From positions 1,762,501-1,826,500 of the forward strand of contig JAQSEB010000110.1 of NCBI GenBank assembly GCA_030063045.1: DNA of 64,000 bases, given 5' to 3'. The position numbers were made by a program, and so were the translations under genes. A model generated the notes under the pieces. The model was not told where the DNA came from. It made no database searches and worked only from the letters and a program-made list of their open reading frames with translations. Below, in pieces: positions 23,374-35,090 of the stretch (its first letter is position 1; each line of letters begins with the position of its first letter). Source of the DNA: Pratylenchus scribneri. Lineage: Eukaryota > Nematoda > Chromadorea > Rhabditida > Pratylenchidae.

Positions 23374-24590
23374 TCATAAGCAATTATCACATTTGCATGC
23401 TAAATTTAATCTCAATTTGCTTAATCGGCATTTTTGAGCGTCGATTGGATCTTTAGGGCATTTCTTGGCGGTGTATTTTCCTGTAAAAATTGTAAAAATA
23501 ATTATTTAAATTTTTTTGTTTTAAATAAAATAAATTATAGTCTATTTAAAAACAAAAAAATTAACGAAATTAATTTTAGCATATTTTGGAAATGAAATTT
23601 TTTAAATTTTTTCAATAAAAGCCTCTAAATTTAAAGAATTTTTGATCGCACGAGTAATAGAAAATAATTTTTTAAAATTTTTCTTCAATATTCTGCCTAT
23701 ATTTTAGAAATTTTATCAATATTTTGCGATCTTTTAAACAATATTTCCATCAATATTTCAGGATTTTTCATCATTATAAATCCGAGTCCTAATTATATTT
23801 ATGCTAAAAATTTCTTTATAGTATTTTTAAGAATTTTTATATATCACATTATCACAGCGATCCTAGATGTACTTTTTTAAAAGACTTGTACTTTTTTAGG
23901 GGTCATGTTTGAAAATAAAAATGTACCTTTTTAAAAGATTTGTACTTTTTTTCTGACTTTGGTTCACTTTTTGTACTTTTTTCGAAATTCTGAAAAAATG
24001 ATTTAAATTTTTCATTGCATGGCCATTTTTAGATCTAATTTTTCTATTTGCGGACTTTTTATAATTAAATTTTTTGCCTGTGGCTCCAAAAATTGTGAAA
24101 ATTTCTTCAAAAAAAACATGTAAACTTAATTCTGGATGATCCTGTGTTGTCCATTTATGTTAAAAATTAATTTACAAAAATTAATCACTTTATATTAGCT
24201 TAAAACGAAAATCTTTTTTTTTTGACACCAAAATTTAAGTCCAATGTATTTTTTTGAAAAAAAAATCTGGGACCCCTGCATTATCAATTTAAAAAATTAT
24301 TTACCATTCTATTTTTACAAGTCAATTCACTTACGGCATGTTGGTGAACAGCATTCGAAAAAATGCATCTTTTCGTGTGGATGATGAGGATTTGGCATTG
24401 AGCCTTGTTCCTTCAATAATTCACCAAACTGACTTTCACAAGTTTTCTTTGCAGACACTCTTTGTTTTTGGATATCGCCGCCTTGTATAATTGGTATTTG
24501 TTTGCATCTGCCAGTTGCCAAATCCAATTGCAAAGAAATGAGAAGAACAAAAAATATTGTATATTGAAGGAAAAAGAAATTTGCGCTCAT
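23374..24590 (-). CDS. Small secreted cysteine-rich protein (120 residues)
   Basis: Two exons, 24335-24590 and 23374-23480, in phase. The signal peptide is strong (FFFLQYTIFFVLLISLQLDL). The mature part has ten cysteines: RC, TC, ECC, PTC, KKC, QKC, and a C-terminal ACKCDNC. It is basic, with a His-rich HHPHEK stretch. I recognise no named family. In parasitic nematodes such proteins are often gland-secreted effectors, but that is only inference here. A splice-acceptor-like TTTCTAG-type sequence lies just before the start and could receive a spliced leader. Confidence 0.82.
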
Positions 24591-26300
24591 TTTTTTTGGA
24601 ATTTCTAAAAATTTTTTTAATTTTGTTTTAAAAGATTGGTACTTATATATTATCTACCAGTAGTTTTTTAACATGCCTAAAATCACCTTATATTTCCCCA
24701 AAATTTATCATAATTAGGGGTGGGATTTTTATGGATATCAATATTTTGTTTGCAAACTTAATATGGTTTGAAAACAGTGTTAAAAAATTTTAAAAAATTT
24801 TGTAAAAATTTTTGCAAAAATTTTACAAAATTTTGAAAAATTTTTGAAATTTTTGGGAATCATTTTTGAAAAATTTGTAGATGACTAAAAAATTAATTTT
24901 GTAAGTAAACTTAAATTTTTTAAATAAAATAATTAACTTCAAAATATGTATTTTTTTAATTGCGATAATAAAAAATTTTTGAAATTTTTTTTAAATATGA
25001 AGTTTTTTAAATTTTCATCAATTTTCAATAAATATTTTGGGATTTTCCATCAATAAAAAATCCCATCCCGAATCATAATATTCTAAGCCTTAAAATAGTA
25101 TTTTCTTCATTATTTTACAATCAAATATGAAAAATAAAATAAGAATTTCAAAATTTTTATTTCAAATCTGCTGGTAGGATAACCGCAAGAAACTTATATT
25201 TAGAAAATTAAAATTAATGATTAATTTTGGACGATTTGATAGAATTTAAATTTAATATATAGGCAGAATTACCCTCGGCTTTCACAAGTTTTATAATTCA
25301 AGTTCATAATTCATAAAAGTGATCGTGATCTCTCTATTACATTTCATTTCATTAATAGTTATTATTTGCATAGCTGTTCTTCAAATTTTGATATTTTTAA
25401 TCCAAATTGAAATTATTAAATATTTTTACAAAAGAACTAGTTTCAAATTTTTACAAAATTTAAATAAATTTCGATTTTGAACTATCTATTAAGGTTAATT
25501 AATAGTTATTATAGCTGTTCTTCAAATTTTTGATATTTTTAATAAATTGAAAACTAACAATATTTTTACTAAAGTTAAATAAAGTTTGATTACTATATAT
25601 TCCAATAATATCTCTCCAAAAATGGATGAAGCATTGATGGATAAATTTTTGATATTTTTTTAAAAATTATTTGTTAATATAAATAAGAAGTGTACAAAAA
25701 GTATTTTTTAACGATAAAACAGTTTTTGACTTCTAATAATTCAGATTTCAGAAATGGATTTTAGTCCCTACAAACCTTATACCAATTTGTAAATTTCATC
25801 GAGAATCGAGATGCGTCGATTGGTATATAATTTGACATGGTTTTGGCCAAAATTAATGAATTTAAAATTAAAAATTGGAAAAATGGTTTAAACGGTTTAA
25901 TATCCTTTAATTTTGGACATAAACCCGGTTTCTAATTTCCTAGAAGTAGAAAATTGTTTTGTCGGTAAAAAATAACTTTAGTCGTTAAAAAAATATTTTT
26001 TGATAGTAAAAAAACAATTTTTTAAAGATTGCTACATTGAAAAGATGGAAATTCAGGCAGCAGTGCAATTGCTGCATAATGCCGACTATAGAGTTTTTGG
26101 CAAATAAATTATATTATTTTTGCAAAAAGATAATATTTTTTAGCCTCTGCATTGGATTCAGAGAAGCTAACCACGTGGACTTTGTTTAATCCATACCCAT
26201 GATGAATATAAAAGAAAATAAAAATATATTTTAAAATGTTTTTAAATATGTTATTAAAAATAATCAAAATTTAAACAATTTTAATTTATTTAAAATATTT
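24591..26300. other. Gene-free AT-rich region
   Basis: No supported exon. It contains one dispersed palindromic repeat (about 25745-25935: GATGCGTCGATTGGTATATA, GGTTTAAACGGTTTAATA) and otherwise low-complexity AT-rich DNA. Confidence 0.6.
25745..25935. repeat. Dispersed palindromic repeat copy
   Basis: Partial copy with ACAAACCTTATACCAATTTG, GATGCGTCGATTGGTATATA and ACGGTTTAA, matching the cores at 12050-12300 and 16795-17040. Confidence 0.65.
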
Positions 26301-29300
26301 TCTATTATTCCAAATTTTTTAAAAATATTTTTCCTACTCATTTGTCATTTCTTCATTTTCTTAAAGGTTACAAAATATTCCCCCGAAGAAAGTGTTCTCT
26401 GATTTAAATTTAACATTTATTTCGCTTTTGCTTTTTGCCCGTCGCAAATAAAAACAACAAGAAAATGGAGGACATTTTCTTTTTCCTTCCCTACAGCTGC
26501 TTCTTGCTAAATTCTACTTCCGCATTCCCCTCTCACTCTCGAGGATATCTCGAAGGGAACCAAAAATCCCGAATAGTAAATTTTTCCTTATTTCATGTTT
26601 CATCTTCATGAGCCAGCTTTTTGTCCCTTTTTTCCTTACCGTTCTATGGCTTATTGAGCCAGGCAATATTTTTTTATGTCCAAATTTTGCTTCCTTCTTC
26701 CTTATTTTTAATCCAACAATGCCGAACAAGAATACAGAGTATAGCTAAAATTGGAATGAAATTTAAAAAAGATCTTCCAAAATATTTCATGGTATTATTA
26801 TTTTTTTGGCATAATTCAAGAAGGAAGCAATCAATTCACGAAGGCATGTGACATTCAAAGCCCTTATTATTTTCTACAAGGTTGCCTTAATATTTTTAAA
26901 AAAATTAAAATAATCTTCATTAATTAGACACCCAAATTTATTCTCATTAAATAAACAAAAAATTGCATTTTTTAATAATTTATGTATATAAATGAGGCCT
27001 TATTTCTCCCAAATTAGCCACATTTTCTCGCTAATCTCCGCAACCATTTTCGCCCTTTATTTTTAATCCCCATAAAAATGTACATAAATAAATTTTCCGA
27101 ATATTTTGTACTAAATAATTCTCTTCCTTCCACTTTTTATTTCCCTCTTTCCTTTCCCGATGGAAAATAAACCCGGAAGTAATTTTTTCTCGATTTTCCC
27201 CTTTTGATGGGTAAATAATGTGGGAGGGAAAAAGGAACCGCGTCCAAAAATAGACCACAAAAAAATGTGGAAAAAGGTCGAAAAAAGCGGAAGAATGCTT
27301 GTTTTCCTCCTGGCGAAATTTGGCCCCCATTTCCCTTCGGCTTTTCCTTCCTTATTCCCCTCCTCTCTTCCCTATCTTCTTCAAAAAAACCCTTCCCGTA
27401 AAGCTGAGGGTGCAAAAAAAAAGTAGGCGGGCGGGTTGGTGGCAGCTGGCAGCCTGTTCCCCCAATTCACTTCCTTTCTTCCCGTCTTTTCCTACGTACA
27501 TTCAGTTCCTTTTTTCGGGCTTCCTTTTCCTTGCGGCTGGCAAGTGGCAACAAGAGGAGGGGGTTGGCGCCTGGCGCCAAAGGTTTTTTGGGTGATTTCG
27601 CCTTCCATATCAGCCTAGTTTGCAAATTTGTAATCAGCGTACATTCCGGTCAAATTTGGTTCCAGAGTAAGGGTACCCTCATTCACAGCTATTCTTTCCT
27701 TATTCCCTTACCCCTCACTCTCCTCCAAAAAATAGGTTGCAAAAAAATTAGGCAGGATGGTGGCAGCCTGTTCCCCCAATTCACTTCCTTTCTTCCCCCT
27801 CTTTCGTCGTACATGCACTTCCGTCTTCCCCTCTGCTTTTTCGCGTCTGAGCCCGTAGTAAAAGACCGGGAAAGATTTCCGGGGAAATTTACCGGGGAAA
27901 ATTTCAGGGGAGGTTTCCCTCATTTTCAAGGGAAAAATGGTAGTAAAAGAAATTTAGGGAAATTATCCAAATTTCCCTCGAAATCGGGGGAATCTTCCCT
28001 TTTTACAAATATTATTTAAAAATTTATAAATAAATTGTATTATCTTTTAAAAATTATTTTCTTCCATGGTGATATGTAAAAAATTCTGGGCTTTCTTGTG
28101 AACCTAAAATTGATTTTTAAAATTAATTTAAAAATATTTAACGTTAACAAAATATTAAAATTTTTATATAGAAAGATAGATCAGAATCTTTTCTATAAGA
28201 TACAAGTTATTTCATAATTTTATCTATTTTTTTAATATTTTTAATTAATTAAATAAAAGGTGAAGGTCTGCATGTTTTCCTACTTTTTCTAGGGGAACTT
28301 TTCGAGGGAAGGTTCCCCCAAAAACAAGGCAAAACCTCCCCGGGAATTTTCTTTTACTACCGGGGAATCTTCCCCGGTAATTTTCCCCCGATTTCAAGGG
28401 AATCTTCCCTCAAAATCAAGGGAAGTTCTTTTACTACTAAATCGGGGAATTTTCCCCAAAAATCGAGGGAACTTTCCCTTTTCCCCGGTCTTTTACTACG
28501 GGCTCTGACAATAAGAGTAGGAGGAGGCTGGCGCCAAAGGCCTTTTATTTCGCCGCCAGGCTATTGGCGTAGTTTGTAAATTTGTGTTCGATGGATGGAA
28601 TGAGGACCTTCATAAACTCCGCCAAAAAATGTAGCGAATAAGGAAGTGAAAAGTGGGTGAAAGGAAGGAAAAAACGGAGTAGGCGTCCAACCTCCATTCC
28701 TTCCATTTTGCTGCATTTGGAAGCAAAAGCAACCCACTTCCAAAAAAGTCGTAAAATTTACTGCTCAAATATTGTACCTCAAAGATCATTTTGTACTCTC
28801 ATACATCATTTTTTCCTCCTTTTTTCTTCCCGATTTAATCAGGAAACAATAAAAATGGAAGCGATTACGTTTACTGCTTGAGTTTCGCTTAATGCACCTC
28901 TATTTTATTTTTTTGCATTTATTTTGGAAACAATTTCTTTTCCTTCTAATATAATATTCGAGCACAGTCAGAATCATTCGTTCTTCCTTCCAGCAACATC
29001 ATTCCCTTTTTCCTTCCGAATATTCTGGGGGAACGGGGAAGGGAAGCGATAAAAGAGGAACCATTTTTTTGTGTACTGCTTGAATATCTCCATTAATTTT
29101 TAGTTTAGCGCATATCTCATCGAGGCTTTAGCCAATCTGGGAAGGCGATATATCTTTTAAAATGTTTGATTTCCTTTACAAAAATGGTAGATTAATTATT
29201 TATAAAAGTATTAAAAGTTATAGGAAAGCGAAGGTTTTCTCTGAAATTCGCGAAATATATCCATTCTCGAATTTTTATTCTTTGATAAAAATTAAATACT

Positions 29301-30240
29301 AGAAATAAATTATATAATAAAGCCAATTTATAGAGAAAACTCAGGGCTTTCATTTGATATATAGCTTCCCTATGTTTGGTATTGCCTCGTTAAGTTATCG
29401 TCAAAAACTGATCGGCGGTTAATCGGAAACTGCTTCAACAATGAAAGGGAGGGCCACTTTCTTCATTTGTAATAGCATAATTTTTCTCGCCCACTCTCAT
29501 TCATGTTTAGGTAGAAATATGGCCCAAAAAGAAAATGAATTAGTCAAAATGTAATTGATGGATTTCGGAATTTTATTGTTGACAATTGACATCTTCCAAT
29601 CAACCAATTGGCCTCCCACCCCCATATCATTTGCCATCAACAATTTCAAAAATTTTTTTCCAATTCCAACTTCTTCCTTCCATTTCCAATTTTCTTCTTC
29701 CAGTTAATCTTAATTCTTAATGATGTTCCGTGGGTGGAAAATATCAAATTGCGAATCCTCTTTCCTTTTTATTTACGTAATTAATTTGGCCCTAAATTTG
29801 CTTCCTTCTTTTCGACCGTCCATCTGAAATTATGGAAAGGAAATTGAAAAATTTATTGAAAATTTTCTTCTGCAGACAAAATTTTACTTAATTTTCGTCA
29901 CCTTTTCACTGTTTAATCTTGTGGAAAAATTCTTTGCATTCCAAGAACTATAAATTCCTCAATTTCTTCAAATTAAAGGATGGGCTTATTCTCAGAATTT
30001 CTCTCTATTAAATGTTAAATTTCTTTCCAGAATGCCATAATTTATAAAAAAATTTAATTGGAAATTATCAAATAATGGTTGATGACAACCCTTATTACTC
30101 GGAAATATCCATTACTTAACCAAATTCCCCAATGGCCAAAATTATTAATTATCATTCAATGAATAATAGTTTCCTCAACACTTCTTATTTACTACGTCTC
30201 TATCCCATGGTTCATAATGTAAATAATTGTAGACTAGCAA
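26300..30240. other. Gene-poor, pyrimidine-rich region with local duplication
   Basis: Many CTTCCTTC-type tracts give open frames in several phases, but none has splice or domain support. Segments around 27433-27600 and 27755-28590 are duplicated copies: both contain GGCAGCCTGTTCCCCCAATT, CACTTCCTTTCTTCC and CTGGCGCCAAAGG. A MITE at 27851-28503 interrupts the second copy. Confidence 0.55.
27851..28503. mobile_element. GTAGTAAAAGA-end MITE, GGGGAA-motif version
   Basis: A 653-bp element with inverted ends GCCCGTAGTAAAAGACCGGG and its complement. The 5-bp target duplication is tctga (27846-27850 and 28504-28508). The subterminal zones are filled with CCGGGGAAA / TTTCCCCGG / AAGGGAA motifs and internal GTAGTAAAAGA copies. 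The centre (about 28020-28250) shares GGGCTTTCTTGTGAACCTAA and ATATAGAAAGATAGATCAGA with the element at 10687-11323. No coding capacity. Confidence 0.9.
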
Positions 30241-30248
30241 CTTCCGCC

Positions 30249-30739
30249 CAGGGGTGGGTTCGGAATTCCGAATTCCGATTCCGAATGCCGGAATTCCGGT
30301 GTTTGAGTTCCGTTCCGATTCCGGTTCCGAAAAGTGGTCGAATTCCGAAAAATTCCGAAAAAAGCAAAGGGGGGACCCTTTGCTAATTTTATCCAAAAAT
30401 GTGGATTATTTTTTGGAAAAAATTCCTTTTTTAATTAAAAAATTCTTTCTTTTTCCTCGAATACTATTTAATTTTCGAAAAAATTATTGAAAATGTAGAA
30501 AAAATGCTGAAATTATCTCTGAATAAAATTTTTTGATAAAATTTCATTTTTTTTGGATTTTTGGATTTTTTTTTACTTTTTAATGGATTTAAATTTTTTT
30601 TGATAAGTTCCGATTCCGGTTCCGAAAGCCGGAATTCCGGTGTTTGAGTTCCGTTCCGATTCCGGTTCCGAAAAAAATTCAAATTCCGATTCCGAGGCAA
30701 GTTCCGATTCCGATTTTTTGAATTCCGAACCCACCCCTG
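30249..30739. mobile_element. Non-autonomous hAT-type element, CAGGGGTGGGTTCGG ends
   Basis: A 491-bp element with inverted ends CAGGGGTGGGTTCGGAATTC / GAATTCCGAACCCACCCCTG and perfect 8-bp target duplication cttccgcc (30241-30248 and 30740-30747). Arrays of GATTCCG / TTCCGGTTCCGA lie near both ends. The centre is AT-rich and there is no transposase. Confidence 0.95.
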
Positions 30740-31271
30740 CTTCCGCCTTTGCCGCCACACCTGCCATTTTTCAATTTTCTATTCAAAGCATATACAATTT
30801 GACACTTCCTCTTCCGCGTTTGAAAGGCATTATTTACATGGAATTAAATTCCCAAATGCATTTTATTATCAATGCCTATTAGTCACTTTTATTTATTATT
30901 GAGGATTTTGTTGTCCTGATTCTCGCGGGTCCTCCGATATTTCCATTTTTTGTAGCCTCATAAAAAGGTAGCAAACAAATCAAAAATGGTTCCGCATTTT
31001 TATCCGTGTGACTTTTTTATTTTTATTTTCCATTCACTTTTCCAGTCTCCATATTTCATAATCAACACAATGAAAAATTATTTCCGTCCACTTTTATCCA
31101 TATTTCCATATAATTTTGATCCACGTGAACGAATTTGAGATATACAAAAATAAAATTATTTATAGTAAATATTTTTTTAAATAATTATTTATTGTAAATA
31201 TTTATTAAATTTTGGGTATGTTTAAAAATACTTTATTGTTTTATTCATTAGCTCAAAGAGGAAGTAAGTAA

Positions 31272-32472
31272 CAGGGGTGTTGCTCGTCCCGAAAATCACG
31301 AAACGAGTATTTTTACGAGTACGAGTTTTTCAAAAATCACGAAACGAGTATTTTAGACGAGTACGAGTAGGCCCAAAAACACGAGTATTACGAGTAATAC
31401 GAGTACGAGTACGAGTAATTCAAAAAATTTTTTATTTTAAGTAAAAAATTTTCCAAAATTAATAATCAAAATAGAAAATGGTTAAATTGATCGTATTGCA
31501 TAAATAAATGAATAATAAAAATAGATAAGCAAATCGTTTTTGCAAAAATATAATCGAAATTATAAATGGTTAAATTGTGGTGCAAAAATAAAAGTTTTTC
31601 AACATTTTTCACCAATAATTTCTTTCTGAGATTGGTTAAAATTTGGCCGGCGGTATCGTTCACATTCAGCGAAAGTGGCCGGTGCAGAGAAATATTTTTG
31701 AGCCAATTTGCTTTAACAATACTTATTTGATGGAATTTTTTGCTGACCAGTAAATGAATGGACCACCGCTTATAATGGCAGAAGTTTTGAAAATAAACTC
31801 GAATCAAGTTATGAAAAAATATTGGCATGGGCGAGCCACGGGGGCAGTTTTGAAGTGAAGGCAGAGAGTGGCTTTTTTTAAAATTTTTTGATGAACTCAT
31901 AATTTTTGGGTTTTGCGCCGCAGGCAAAATTTATAGCCAAAAATGTATGCGCAAAGAAAAATTTTAGCTTAAAACTTCCCCCAAAAATCTAAAAGTTCAA
32001 CATTTTAGTAAATTGGATATTATAAAAATAAATTAATTTTTTGAATTTTGAATTTTGATATTAAAATATACTAGCGCACTTCACATAGTGTGACTCTTAT
32101 TCAGGGACATATAAAAATTTTTACCTCTTCCTGTTCAAATAAATGTTATTGGGAAGTTGAAAAAAATAATTGAAAGTTGTAAAAAAAAGTTTGACCATTT
32201 GGAATTGAACTCTCATACCCCATAACAAAATCGGTTACTCTACCGCCTACGCTACTTGTTCAATTGTTGACCGCCTCACCACTTTCCTATCATTTACAAA
32301 TTTTTCACAAAAAATGAAAAAGAGAAGGGTCCCCCCTTCACTTTTCAATACTCGTCCAAATACTCGTTTCGAGGGTCAAAAAACGAGTACGAGTACACGA
32401 GTACGAGTAGGCCCAAAATCACGAGTATTACGAGTAATTCGAGTACGAGTACGAGACGAATCAACACCCCTG
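31272..32472. mobile_element. Non-autonomous hAT-type element, CAGGGGTGTTG ends
   Basis: A 1201-bp element with inverted ends CAGGGGTGTTG / CAACACCCCTG and perfect 8-bp target duplication gtaagtaa (31264-31271 and 32473-32480). Both ends carry ACGAGTACGAGT arrays, with a long stretch (ACGAGTACGAGTAGGCCCAA) repeated in the same orientation. The minus-strand frame 31466-31927 shows no transposase motif. The tRNA-like relic at 32191-32263 lies inside. Confidence 0.94.
32191..32263 (-). pseudogene. tRNA-like relic inside hAT element
   Basis: On the minus strand, A-box-like TAGCGTAGGCGGTAGAG is followed by an anticodon-arm-like CCGATTTTGTTATGG and B-box-like GAGTTCAATTCC at tRNA spacing. The T stem and acceptor stem pair poorly, so it is probably not a functional tRNA. 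It may be a captured tRNA fragment or SINE-like piece. Confidence 0.45.
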
Positions 32473-32480
32473 GTAAGTAA

Positions 32481-35090
32481 CTTATATGGGAAGCAATATA
32501 TTAATGAAAAGTCAAAAATATCCTCTAAAAATGGCTAAAAAAATTTGAAAAAAAATTTGAAATGCCATTTTTAGAAGACATTTATATTTTTCAAATGGCA
32601 TAGAACCTTCTTGAATAGGTCACTTTCACTTTCTTGTAAAGTCATGTCCAAGAGAAATGTCCCAAGTTCCCATTTCATTGTTTTTTTTTAAATATATTTT
32701 CTTCCGCCATTCTTTTCCCATTCATTTTTATGACTTTTTTTTATTAAATTGCGTAAATTAAAATTTGTTGCCTCACCCACACATTCAAAAATAATTTATT
32801 GGCCCAATTCACCTCACAATGATGTCATCAGACCTAAAACTCAAACCAGCTGCTGTTTATATTTTTGAATTAATTGCAATGAAATTGGAAGGTAGATTTG
32901 ACTTCCTTTTTTGCGATGTTTTTCAATTTAATTCCTTCCTCATTTTCTCCATTAACATTTTCTCAATTACATCTGAACAAATTCGAATTTCCATCTCCAT
33001 TATTTTTTTCCATATCTCCATTTTTCATGGGAACAAATTCGAATAAGGAAGAAAATTTAAAAGAGGAAGGACAACTGAAATACTAATAAAAAAATAAAAT
33101 TGTTATTCACTCTTTTATTATCATCTCAATCATCAAATGAACCCAACCAAAAAGTGAAAATGGGCAACTGATGTTTGTTTTAACAAAATTGGGGTAAAAA
33201 TGGGAAATAAATATTTTGCATGAAGCGAAGAAATGGAAGTGATCATCGGCTGTCAATTAATGCGCGAAAATGAGTGATTGTATGATTTGATGGTGATCTC
33301 CGATTTAAAAGATTGGGTAGAAATGTGAGATATGAATATGATTGAATGAGAGAATAAGGAATGGAGCGATATTGGAGGGTGGTAAATGAATAAACTGGAT
33401 TAATCAGGAAATAATTTTTCCCATTATTGAATATATTTATTATTTTTGGGTTAAATCCAAATTTCTTTTAGTACAAATTCATTGTCTTTTGGGTAAAAAA
33501 TTAACCAAACCAAATCCTTATTTTAAAGAGCTTAATCTTAATCTCATTTTAACTTGGTGCCCATAAATGAACTCCGAATATTTTTAATTTTTTCAGTAAA
33601 TTTAATATTATTTCCATTCAGAGTAATTTATATTCACTAAATTTATGAATTTATTTGCCTATAAAACAATCCCTGCTGATTTTTTGTACTTTTTTTCTAC
33701 TAGAAAAAATACATATTTTTTGCAATCCAATTTTCCATTTTGCAGCTGCTGTCTAGTCTCAATATTCCTTCTTTGCTTCGCTTTTATAAATTTGGATGCA
33801 AAATTATCCAATTAGTATGTCTGTCCAATTTGGCCAATATTCAAAAAAATGGCGACATATATAAATGTTGCCTTTGGCCAAAAATTAATTTGGGCCTCTT
33901 TGATTAATTTTAGTAATATTTAATTTTTTTTCTCCCTCCAATTTCATTTATAATTGATGTCTTTAAGTAAGACCATAATTCAAAATTCTAAACTTTACTT
34001 CCTCTTCCCTCCAATTTTCGAATTCCAATTTCGGCATTGGCACAAAATTCTGCCATTCATTTAATTTCCCTTAAAAACACTTTTTAAGCACCATTTTAGT
34101 CCACCCTCTCAACATTCAAGTCCATTTTTAGTACTTTTCCTCTTTCCATTTTCCCATTCACAAAGACAAAATTTTACTTCCGCGTTCCGCCTTCTTCGCC
34201 TCCAATTCTCCTCCATTTTTGTCTATTGTCTGCGATTAAATGTGGCCACCATTCTCAAATGTCCTCTACCATTCATTCCCCCCTTGTCCTTTCTCCAATT
34301 CCACTATAAAAATGTAAAACCATCAAGATCTGTCAGGCCATTCTTTTGGCCATATCTCAACAAGGAAACATCCAATTCATGAAGGCGAGATATCTTTTCG
34401 GAAGTTTTAAATTTCCTCTAAAAAGTTGCTATTCAAATTTAAAGCTTATTACATTAGCCAAATTGGAGAGGACACTTTGGACTTTCCAATGGAATATCGC
34501 CTTCAGAATTGGTTTTTGCCTCGCTGATGTGAGCGATAGAAAAAATTATGTCCCAGGTAATGAAATTGCGCTACTTAAAATCTCCTAAAAGCTAAAAATA
34601 GTTTCGATATAAATTCTCTTTTTCCATTTTTCATATTCTTAAGAAATTTTCCCCTAAGGCTAAAAATGTCTTTCGTAATTTTTTTTCATTTTTCCTTTTT
34701 CATTTTTTACTTCCGCCTTCTCCATTTTTGTGTCCATTGTTTGCGCTTTTATGGAATTGAATGTGCCGCCGGCCTTTTTCAAATGTCCTTTTCCTTTCAC
34801 CAATTCTCCCTCCTCCACACAATTTCCCTCCCTCCTCCATACAATTTCCCTCCAAAAATTCCACTTCCTCATTGCCTCACAAATTCCAATGTTTTCTCTT
34901 CTTTCCCCGTACTCCATTTTTGTGCAATATTTTTTATTATCCACTTCCGTGTTTTTGCCAATTTTGCGGCCCAAATTCCCATGGAAAAATTGTACTATTT
35001 TTTACAGTTAAATGAAATATTTATTTATTATTTCCTTTTCTTTTATAGAAAATTATTGATAAAAATTGAAATAAAATTATCCCTTCAAAA
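32481..35090. other. Gene-free region upstream of the 198-residue gene
   Basis: Low-complexity and AT-rich. Two related segments occur at about 34170-34290 and 34690-34830; shared pieces include TTTTACTTCCG, CTCCATTTTTGT and CAAATGTCCT. Open frames at 34666-35094 are pyrimidine-tract artefacts. No domain seen. Confidence 0.5.

Noticed and set aside
27031..28019. Several overlapping frames of 60-162 residues
   Set aside because: They follow polypyrimidine tracts and MITE sequence, overlap on both strands and show no domain or splice support.
31466..31927. 153-residue minus frame as a hAT transposase
   Set aside because: No DDE, RW or BED-type motif visible; the element looks non-autonomous.
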